A DNA stretch of 5,298 nt from contig JAHEOI010000334.1 of assembly GCA_018610125.1 (NCBI GenBank), forward strand, positions 1 through 5,298, written 5' to 3'. The notes beneath the pieces were generated by a model. The model searched no databases and was not told where the DNA came from. It saw only the letters and a list, made by a program, of their open reading frames with translations. The position numbers were made by a program, and so were the translations under genes. The first letter of the stretch is position 1. Each line of letters begins with the position of its first letter. This DNA is from Verrucomicrobiota bacterium. GTDB lineage: Bacteria > Verrucomicrobiota > Verrucomicrobiia > Limisphaerales > JAHEOI01. Shown in pieces: positions 1 to 5,298 of this stretch.

Positions 1-28
1 AAACAACGTTTTCGGTGGCCTCATCCAT
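1..28 (-). CDS. Possible start of a downstream gene, cut by the window edge
   Basis: An ATG at 28 follows the antiporter stop codon by only 10 bases and reads MDEATENVV to the edge without a stop. AGGTG at 37-33, four bases before the ATG, is a reasonable Shine-Dalgarno match. The spacing would suit an operon with the antiporter. Only nine codons are visible, so no product can be named. Another ATG four bases further on, in a different frame, is also open to the edge. Confidence 0.35.
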
Positions 29-38
29 TAGACACCTA

Positions 39-1967
39 TTAAAAGGAATGCGTGAGTTTTTCAAGGCTCTCGGGAGATCCTCCGAGCGTGATGCGGTCGC
101 CGGCCTGAATATAGGCGTTTCCATAGGGGATTACCTGCCGATCTTTCGACTTCAGTGCCAGAACGAAGCAGTCGTCGGGGAGATCGAGGTCTCGAATTGC
201 GGCGCCGTGGAGAACAGGGTTTTGCACTTCAAGCTCGACGATGTCGTGCTCCGGTTCAGTCCGTAATAATAGCGAGGCGGCAGAAGGCGAGCGCACGAAT
301 TGCTCCAGCACTCGAACCAATACCGTGTCCGGATCAACAATACCGACGCCAAGCTGCTGTAACGGGGCGATCTGGGCCCGGTTGTTCAACCGAACGACAA
401 CGTTCGCTCGTGGATTGTGCTCGCGCGCTTTTCGAGAGATTTCCAGGTTCGCGTCGTCGGACAGGAGAGCGACGACGTCCGTTGCTTTGGAAATGCGCAA
501 CTGGTGGAAGGCTTCATCGTCCAAGTCATTGATTTGAACGACCTCGCTTCCCAGGGCCCCGGCATTCCTGATCGGAATGCCGGCGAGGGAAGCGATCGTG
601 ACTTCCCAATCGTGCTTGCGAAGTCGTCGGGCCAGCGCCAAGGCTTGGTTGCCGTGCCCGAAGATAATCGCCCGATTTTCGCCGTCGGTTTCGTCGTCGG
701 GGGTTTTTTGGAAGGCTTCCCCGCTGCGATGGATGGCTGTTTTGAGCAAGGGCGGTCCGATAAGCTGATTGAGGATGATGACCGAAATGATCAAAGTGGG
801 GAATGCGGAGCCCAGAGCGGGAAACTCAACGGCAACTTCCTTTGCGAGGCCGAGACCGATACCGGCCTGGGTGATATAGCCCATCCAGCTTAGCCGGGTT
901 TGATGGTAGGGCTCTCCCGCGAGGAAGCCGCCCCAGTAAGAGCCGAGCACAATGGCGATCAGCCGAACGATCGAAAGCAATATGGCCAGTAGCCACATCT
1001 CCTTGAGTATGCCTAGGGATAACGACGCCCCTGTCAGCGTAAAAAACACCAGATAGATGGCGGGGCCGAGCTTGAACAGAATCTTTGAAAACGGATCCCA
1101 GTATTCGGTGCGATTGGCGACAACGAAGCCGCTGATCATACAGATCAAGAGCGGCTCAACGAAGAGCTCAAACGGCAAATGGGCATGTGTGACCTGGCGC
1201 AGCCAGTGTGCGCCGACAAAGACAAGGTAACCCAAAACCAATACCAGGGCGGCATGGACGGGGCTTGGGAGCCTTAACGCCAAGCATTTCCCGATTGCCT
1301 TGCCAATGAGGAAGCCGATGCCAATTGAGATGGCGAGCTCCCCCAGGATCAGGAAAACAAAGCCAACTTCAAAACCAGGGCTTCGGAGCAAAACGTCGGC
1401 GATTTCGGTGTTGATCCCGAAGAGGATGATCACGAGAACATCCATGATCACTGTGACGCCGAGCACGGTTTGGGTGAATGGACCCTTGGCGCGGAGCTCG
1501 TTCACGATCGCGATCGCTGAGGAGGGTGAGCGGGCGACAAGGATAGAGCCGGCCAAAAGGGCGCCTGCCACTTTCCCTTCAATCGGCAATGTCCCCAGGT
1601 AAGGGATATGATCGGCGAACAAAAATACCGCGGTCGCGGTGAGCAGGAAGGTGGTGAAGACGAGGCCGACGGTTACCGAGCCGATGCTCTTGAGCCTCGG
1701 ACGCAGTTCCGCGAGCTTGAGCTCGTTGCCCGCCGCAAAGGCGATGAAAGCCAGTGCGATGCGGTCGAGGAAACGGAGATCTTCAAGCGCCGATTCCGGA
1801 AGGATCCCGAGGCCGAAGGGGCCGGCCAAGCTCCCCATCAGGAGAAAACCAGTGATCAAAGGCAAGCCAAAGCGGGTGAACCACTCTCCCAATTGCTTGG
1901 CCGCGAGCAGCATGACCAGAAAGCCAAGCAAGATCACCCATGTATGCTGTGATACCAGAAATGTCAT
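39..1967 (-). CDS. CPA2-family cation:proton antiporter with C-terminal TrkA-N/TrkA-C regulatory region
   Basis: Probable inner-membrane monovalent cation/H+ exchanger of the CPA2 (KefB/KefC/YbaL-like) type, 642 aa, a usual length for antiporters with a fused regulatory region. Residues about 9-407 form 12-13 hydrophobic segments. Seen there are the early glycine-rich helix (LITGFLLMGSLAGPFGLG, 37-54), an unwound-helix-like segment ARSPSSAIAIVNEL (145-158), and the ion-site helix with Met175-Asp176, where KefC has Gln-Asp and electrogenic relatives Asp-Asp. FFTLTGASLSLGIL (308-321) matches the conserved late helix. A polar linker (about 412-430) leads to a Rossmann-like TrkA-N domain (431-560, GHGNQA at 437-442) and a TrkA-C domain (about 572-640). 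ATG at 1967 is the only sensible start: an in-frame TGA lies six codons upstream and the next Met is inside helix 1. No clear Shine-Dalgarno precedes it. Family assignment is firm; the ion (K+ or Na+) and the ligand are not known. Confidence 0.93.
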   Translation of the reverse strand: MTFLVSQHTWVILLGFLVMLLAAKQLGEWFTRFGLPLITGFLLMGSLAGPFGLGILPESALEDLRFLDRIALAFIAFAAGNELKLAELRPRLKSIGSVTVGLVFTTFLLTATAVFLFADHIPYLGTLPIEGKVAGALLAGSILVARSPSSAIAIVNELRAKGPFTQTVLGVTVIMDVLVIILFGINTEIADVLLRSPGFEVGFVFLILGELAISIGIGFLIGKAIGKCLALRLPSPVHAALVLVLGYLVFVGAHWLRQVTHAHLPFELFVEPLLICMISGFVVANRTEYWDPFSKILFKLGPAIYLVFFTLTGASLSLGILKEMWLLAILLSIVRLIAIVLGSYWGGFLAGEPYHQTRLSWMGYITQAGIGLGLAKEVAVEFPALGSAFPTLIISVIILNQLIGPPLLKTAIHRSGEAFQKTPDDETDGENRAIIFGHGNQALALARRLRKHDWEVTIASLAGIPIRNAGALGSEVVQINDLDDEAFHQLRISKATDVVALLSDDANLEISRKAREHNPRANVVVRLNNRAQIAPLQQLGVGIVDPDTVLVRVLEQFVRSPSAASLLLRTEPEHDIVELEVQNPVLHGAAIRDLDLPDDCFVLALKSKDRQVIPYGNAYIQAGDRITLGGSPESLEKLTHSF

Positions 1968-2014
1968 TCGCGAAGCGTTATTTCAAATCTTCCAGGGCGC
2001 CGTGACGCGGTTGC

Positions 2015-2042
2015 AGGTTAAACGGTAAGAGGGAAAGGTCAA
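2015..2042 (-). promoter_or_regulatory. Weak promoter candidate upstream of the antiporter gene
   Basis: On the minus strand TTGACC (2042-2037) is followed after 16 bases by TAACCT (2020-2015), which matches the -10 consensus at only 3 of 6 positions. A second TTGACG lies eight bases further upstream, so TTTGAC occurs twice in tandem (2050-2037). The position, about 50 bases before the ATG at 1967, is suitable. The poor -10 keeps confidence low. Confidence 0.22.
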
Positions 2043-2281
2043 ACGTCAAAGGGAAGGAGCACTGGGGGGCGTGTCTTATCCCGGGGCGTCGCCACCGGAG
2101 AGGCCACAGTCTCGGGGGGCGAACCGTCATCATCCGGCGTAACGACTCAGGTGCAAAACGAGACAGGTCGGCGTGGATGCCGTCCTTGTGTTTCTCTCAT
2201 GGGGCTCACAACTTGCATATCGCCCACGCACAAAGAGGGTTTGTCGAGGGGAACGTTACGCGATAACTATGGCCATCGATC

Positions 2282-2318
2282 AAAAAGGAACGGGGTCCCG
2301 GGCAGCGGGTGTGCCGTT
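2282..2318 (-). terminator. Probable rho-independent terminator after the barrel-protein gene
   Basis: Beginning 16 bases after the TGA stop (2336-2334), the minus strand shows a two-part stem: AACGG (2318-2314) pairs with CCGTT (2293-2289), and inside it CCCG (2309-2306) pairs with CGGG (2300-2297) around a five-base loop. Two C and a run of five T (2286-2282) follow. The inner loops and short T-run make it moderate rather than strong. It would separate the barrel gene from the antiporter gene. Confidence 0.45.
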
Positions 2319-2333
2319 ACTGAATCTCTCGAA

Positions 2334-4682
2334 TCATTCCCCTTCGGGGGGCAGAACTTTTGCCTGTTGAAAACATTTGATGGCTTCTTGACGGGTCCAG
2401 CCTTCAAACTCCATGTAGCGTCGCCCGGCTACCGGCAGGATTGCTTCGCCACCTTTCTCTGTGACCGGGATTTCTGAGGTCAGGAAATTTTCCCAGAGCC
2501 GGAGACTGCCGGTGCTTTTTGGCAGGCTCAACCGTCCCCGCCCGGAATTGTGCCAGAACACCACAAACGGGGTGCCCTCATGCATCAAGCTGAAGGCGCG
2601 CACCTTTTTGCCGGTCTCCCTCCTCATGCCTTGGATGCGTCGATACGGCTTTAATAGGTAGTTCCCATCGGCATCTTTTAAAAGGATATGCTCCGGATTG
2701 GCGTGCCGAAGTTGTGTTCGGTGCTCATCCTTGATCCAACCTTGTGCACGCGCCTCTTCCCAACGGCGAAAAACCTCAAGATTATCGGGTGTGCGGGGAT
2801 GGTCTCGAAAAGCGGGCAGACCGGTCCACAGAGAAACCGGGCACCCCCAAGCCGCGCCTCGGCTGCACGCATACTCGATCATATCGGGCTGAATCCCGAT
2901 CGAGCTCTTGGAAGGAGTCGGGTAGCCAAGTCGCACGAAGGTGAACCGGGTAAAATTTTCTCTCATGCGCGGTGCTTCGGCCAAAGACTCCTCCCGAATC
3001 GCCGATTTGATTTTTCCCGGCTCATATCCCTGGGTATCCCATGGATTCCCGCGTCCCAACAGATGCCAACAAAAATGAGAAAAGACAGCCGCCTCACCAA
3101 ACAGAGGGTCTTCGTCGAGCCTCTTATAGACTTCCAACATTGCTTTCGGAGTCGTGTACCAGTCCGGGGGGTGTACATCCTCGGCACCGTCGTAATAAGC
3201 GAATTCAATACCGGCCCCGTTGTAAATCTCGCCAATCCTTTCCGCCACTTCCCCGGGCAAACTGCTTCTTTGGTCGAACCGTACAAATCGTGTCCAACTG
3301 TCAACGTCTAACAGTCCCATTATGAAGCCGGCGGGGAAGGAATTGGGCTGCGTCTCCAAATGGCCTCGCTGACACCCGAGAAATTTGTACGGCCTATCTG
3401 TCGTGTAATCGCGATAGGCAATCAGCTCGTTGCCGATTCGTAAAATTCTCCGTTCATCTGCACGCGTGATCCCTTCCGGATTTTGCTCGACGTGGATTAC
3501 CGTATCCTCTTTGGACACAGGTCGGGCCAATGTGAATATCCGTCTCATATTCAATCCCGGATGCGGAATACCGGTCACATAGGGATCGTCCCGCTCGGCT
3601 TTATTGTAGTGGAGTCGTATCCCGAGACGCAGCCCGGCCGATTTGATCTCGTCGGCCACCTGTTTTAGGTCGGCCAGTCCGTTCGGATAACGCTCGTTAA
3701 ACCTGAAGTGGCCGGCGGATCGGGTGAACGACGGATAGGAAAGCATGAACGCACGAAATCCCCCTTGCTTGGCGTAGTCGATATGCTCGCTTACGTTCGA
3801 CGGCGTAACGTTCTTGGCCCAGTAATAAGAGTATCCCGAGGCTTCACGCCGCCGACTTGCGACGCCACGTGGAAGATCGTAATCCCGCTCCACCCGGGCG
3901 ATGCGATCAAGCAAGCCGTCGGTGCCGCTCGTGATCAACGCTACGCCAATATTCCTTAATGCCACTCTTTTGTGGCCCGTGGCACGGACCGTACGATACC
4001 CGTTATGCCGACTAGAAGCGATCTCTGTCTTGACATCGGTACCCAATACATTCACCGCCACCGACTCATCCCACATAACATTTAGCCAATCACCAAAATG
4101 GGTCCGTTTCTTGATCGGCAACTGGAAAAACGTCATTCGCTCAACAGGATCATCCTGGAACCTTAATTCGGCCACTTCAAAACCAATGTAGTGATCGGTG
4201 ACCTTTGTCTTGAGGACAAGCTTATCCGTAGTGCCTTCGAATCCGATCACAAGCCGGTCCCCTTGGCGCCGGATCGAGCTCGAGAAGAGCGTGGTCGCCA
4301 CATTCTTTTCGACGCGTGGGCGATGGTCATCCTTCTGTTCTGTAAACGGCATGCCCCGTACCCGTCGCAGAAAGTGCGTCTGACAAAACGGCGTTTTCAC
4401 GGCCTTTTCCAGCAATTCTTGGCCGGTCCCCTTATGCATCAAGCTCTCCGCATATCCCGACGAGCTTAGCGCCAGACGAAAATCGGCGTTCTCAAGCACG
4501 ATTTGCGCGCCGAGGACCGACGAGGGTGTCAAGGGAACTACGGCCAGGGCAATACTTAGAATCCGGACCGCCAAATGCCTTCGAGCTCGAACCAATCGAC
4601 GCTCTTTATTAAGTCTCCCGTGAATCCGCATTGCTTTCCGACACACTGCTGCCAACCCATAAGTCGAACCATCCGGTGTCAT
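2334..4682 (-). CDS. Secreted glycoside-hydrolase-like TIM-barrel protein, specificity unknown
   Basis: 782 aa from the furthest upstream ATG. A basic stretch (residues 22-40) and hydrophobic core (41-51) ending SSVLGAQ look like a signal peptide cut near Ala59. Residues about 60-275 appear to be a beta-sandwich, opening with the IVLENADFRLALSSSG pattern common at the front of bacterial glycoside hydrolases. Residues about 283-650 look like a (beta/alpha)8 barrel. YSYYWAKNVT (283-292) resembles strand 1, and GHFRFNERYPNGLADLK (324-340) with GLRLGIRLHYN (350-360) resembles the clan GH-D (GH27/GH36) pattern. FAYYDGAED (494-502) ends a strand where that clan has its nucleophile Asp, here Asp498. 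Residues about 381-455 are a beta-rich insert. A C-terminal beta domain spans about 693-762. The start is uncertain: ATG at 4631 (Met18) and TTG at 4595 (residue 30) each have a weak upstream purine box, and the latter gives a compact 30-aa signal peptide. The gene follows the sulfatase after 87 bases. It could be a carbohydrate-binding or inactive homologue; no substrate can be assigned. Confidence 0.85.
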   Translation of the reverse strand: MTPDGSTYGLAAVCRKAMRIHGRLNKERRLVRARRHLAVRILSIALAVVPLTPSSVLGAQIVLENADFRLALSSSGYAESLMHKGTGQELLEKAVKTPFCQTHFLRRVRGMPFTEQKDDHRPRVEKNVATTLFSSSIRRQGDRLVIGFEGTTDKLVLKTKVTDHYIGFEVAELRFQDDPVERMTFFQLPIKKRTHFGDWLNVMWDESVAVNVLGTDVKTEIASSRHNGYRTVRATGHKRVALRNIGVALITSGTDGLLDRIARVERDYDLPRGVASRRREASGYSYYWAKNVTPSNVSEHIDYAKQGGFRAFMLSYPSFTRSAGHFRFNERYPNGLADLKQVADEIKSAGLRLGIRLHYNKAERDDPYVTGIPHPGLNMRRIFTLARPVSKEDTVIHVEQNPEGITRADERRILRIGNELIAYRDYTTDRPYKFLGCQRGHLETQPNSFPAGFIMGLLDVDSWTRFVRFDQRSSLPGEVAERIGEIYNGAGIEFAYYDGAEDVHPPDWYTTPKAMLEVYKRLDEDPLFGEAAVFSHFCWHLLGRGNPWDTQGYEPGKIKSAIREESLAEAPRMRENFTRFTFVRLGYPTPSKSSIGIQPDMIEYACSRGAAWGCPVSLWTGLPAFRDHPRTPDNLEVFRRWEEARAQGWIKDEHRTQLRHANPEHILLKDADGNYLLKPYRRIQGMRRETGKKVRAFSLMHEGTPFVVFWHNSGRGRLSLPKSTGSLRLWENFLTSEIPVTEKGGEAILPVAGRRYMEFEGWTRQEAIKCFQQAKVLPPEGE
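4629..4639 (-). promoter_or_regulatory. Weak ribosome binding site and alternative ATG start of the barrel-protein gene
   Basis: GGAAAG (4639-4634) precedes the in-frame ATG at 4631-4629; GGA lies five bases from the ATG. The first ATG at 4682 has no purine-rich box in front of it. Starting here removes 17 residues that are not needed for export. A second alternative is TTG at 4595, with AAGAG six bases upstream. The choice among the three is not settled by sequence alone. Confidence 0.3.
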
Positions 4683-4689
4683 ATCAAAT

Positions 4690-4719
4690 ATGCTATTCGA
4701 TCGACAGAAATTAGGTCAA
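4690..4719 (-). promoter_or_regulatory. Candidate sigma70-like promoter for the barrel-protein gene
   Basis: On the minus strand TTGACC (4719-4714, 5 of 6 to TTGACA) is followed after 18 bases by TAGCAT (4695-4690, 4 of 6 to TATAAT), in a locally AT-rich stretch. Transcription would start near 4683, almost on the ATG at 4682. If real, this favours either a leaderless message or one of the downstream starts (4631 or 4595). The barrel gene may also be read through from the sulfatase, since no terminator is seen between them. Confidence 0.4.
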
Positions 4720-4769
4720 GTCCCGCCAATCCTCCAACACGGGCAAAGCGCGTAAAGGAAACAGAGGCC

Positions 4770-5298
4770 TTATTCCGGCATCTGCGGTTTTAGGGATTGG
4801 CCGTTCGAACCTACGGGGTACTTGGCATTTTGAGCTTCCATGCGGGCCTTCATTTCCTGGACCATCCGGCGGAGCTGCTTCGGTTTCTCGTCGGCAAGAT
4901 TGTTCGATTCGGATCGATCATTGGCGAGATTAAACAGCTCGTACCGGCGGTTCGCGGGGTTTTTCTCCGGGAAGTAGTGGTAGATCAGCTTCCAATCACC
5001 GAGCCGGAGGCTTGTGAAGTATTTGCTGCGATGGCGATGGGGGTAGTGCATTAGGAATGCTTCCTCATGCGAGGGAATTGGCTCGCCGGTGAGCAGCGGC
5101 TTCAAGTCGCGGCCATCGACTGCGTGTGACGCGGGCGCCTCGACCCCTGTGAGATTCAGTATTGTCGGGAACAGGTCATTGATTGTGCCGACCTGTTTTT
5201 GATAGGCCCCGCGGGCGATCGGAAGCTTCTCTTGAACGGAATGGCCCGACTTGGGCTTGGCCCAGGCCGCGATGAACGGAACCCGCATGCCTCCCTCG
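4770..5298 (-). CDS. Family S1 sulfatase (arylsulfatase-type), C-terminal part only
   Basis: The gene is open at the high-coordinate edge. The reading frame continues through the Met at 5288 to the window end as Glu-Gly-Gly-Met-Arg-Val-Pro, the conserved EGGxRVP signature of S1 sulfatases, so that Met is internal and not a start. The visible 175 codons carry other family landmarks: TINDLFPTILNLTGVEAP, then VDGRDLKPLLTGE, then SLRLGDWKLIYHYFPE and YELFNLANDRSESNNLADEK. They end in a charged helix and a short tail before TAA. These enzymes hydrolyse sulfate esters using a formylglycine made from a Cys or Ser in a CxPxR/SxPxR motif near the N-terminus. That motif and the metal-binding Asp residues lie outside the window, so maturation type and activity cannot be judged. 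Most bacterial relatives are exported. Substrate is unknown; the next gene, also probably exported, suggests a polysaccharide. Confidence 0.93.
   Translation of the reverse strand, partial: EGGMRVPFIAAWAKPKSGHSVQEKLPIARGAYQKQVGTINDLFPTILNLTGVEAPASHAVDGRDLKPLLTGEPIPSHEEAFLMHYPHRHRSKYFTSLRLGDWKLIYHYFPEKNPANRRYELFNLANDRSESNNLADEKPKQLRRMVQEMKARMEAQNAKYPVGSNGQSLKPQMPE

Larger units (their letters stand above)
1968..2333. other. 366-base intergenic region between barrel-protein and antiporter genes
   Basis: No convincing gene is seen on either strand. Open frames on the plus strand here are short, have no family resemblance, and run into the antisense of the barrel gene. On the minus strand the longest ATG frame I found is about 23 codons, without a Shine-Dalgarno. 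The region holds the probable terminator near the barrel gene and the weak promoter before the antiporter. In between are two runs of six G (from 2064 and 2114, plus strand), a small CGGC/GCCG hairpin near 2170-2183, and no recognisable RNA gene or riboswitch. Confidence 0.6.

Noticed and set aside
417..893. Plus-strand open frame of 158 codons antisense to the antiporter's regulatory region
   Set aside because: It is the complement of the conserved TrkA-N domain and late helices; the translation shows no family features and no Shine-Dalgarno was evident.
2137..2261. Eight-base inverted pair GCGTAACG (2137-2144) and CGTTACGC (2254-2261) in the intergenic region
   Set aside because: The arms are 109 bases apart with no supporting structure between them; a chance match of this length in such a region is plausible.
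2334..2351. CCCC-GAA-GGGG hairpin at the stop codon of the barrel gene considered as a terminator
   Set aside because: The stem overlaps the last codons, is only four pairs with a three-base loop, and has no T-run behind it. The structure at 2282-2318 fits better.
2064..2352. Three GGGGGGC runs (near 2064, 2114 and 2346, plus strand) considered as a repeat family or G-quadruplex
   Set aside because: Spacing is irregular (50 and 232 bases), flanks differ, one lies in the end of the barrel gene, and four close G-runs for a quadruplex are absent.
2688..3311. Long open frame on the plus strand (207 codons) antisense to the barrel-protein gene
   Set aside because: It lies wholly inside a well-supported minus-strand gene. 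Its translation is rich in Arg, Pro and Ser with no recognisable domain, as expected for a shadow frame.
4682..4737. GGAGG followed by TTG opening a 16-codon frame that ends in an ATGA overlap with the barrel gene, considered as a coupled leader peptide
   Set aside because: The GGAGG is only one base from the TTG, too close for initiation, and the frame overlaps the promoter candidate. No independent support.
5286..5288. ATG at 5288 as the start of a small 172-aa protein
   Set aside because: The frame is open upstream to the window edge and the Met sits inside the conserved sulfatase EGGxRVP signature, so this is the middle of a longer gene.

Overview
The window holds three main protein genes, all on the minus strand. 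Read in the direction of transcription (high to low coordinates) they are: the C-terminal part of a family S1 sulfatase, cut by the window edge (5298-4770); a 782-codon secreted protein with a probable glycoside-hydrolase-like barrel (4682-2334); and a complete CPA2-type cation:proton antiporter with a C-terminal TrkA-like regulatory region (1967-39). A further minus-strand gene may start at position 28 and leave the window at its low end.

The organism cannot be named from this sequence. A sulfatase beside a large secreted carbohydrate-active-type protein, in moderately GC-rich DNA, is typical of the Planctomycetes/Verrucomicrobia/Lentisphaerae group (PVC bacteria) and of marine polysaccharide degraders. 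This is an inference from gene content, not from a phylogenetic marker.

Layout. Positions 4770-5298 encode the sulfatase C-terminus. Positions 4683-4769 are a short spacer with no terminator that I can see and a fair sigma70-like promoter candidate (TTGACC, 18 bases, TAGCAT). Positions 2334-4682 encode the secreted barrel protein. Positions 1968-2333 are a 366-base gap with a plausible rho-independent terminator just after the barrel gene and a weak promoter candidate before the antiporter. Positions 39-1967 encode the antiporter. Positions 1-38 carry a possible ribosome binding site and start for the next gene.

How the genes may work together. The sulfatase and the barrel protein are adjacent and co-oriented, and both are probably exported, so they may act on the same sulfated glycan: one removing sulfate esters, the other acting on the sugar backbone. 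The antiporter lies beyond a likely terminator, so it is probably a separate transcription unit for ion and pH homeostasis. No mobile element, CRISPR array, tRNA or rRNA was seen. The most interesting item is the barrel protein. It resembles clan GH-D enzymes only loosely, lacks some of their usual residues, and carries a small beta-rich insert inside the barrel.
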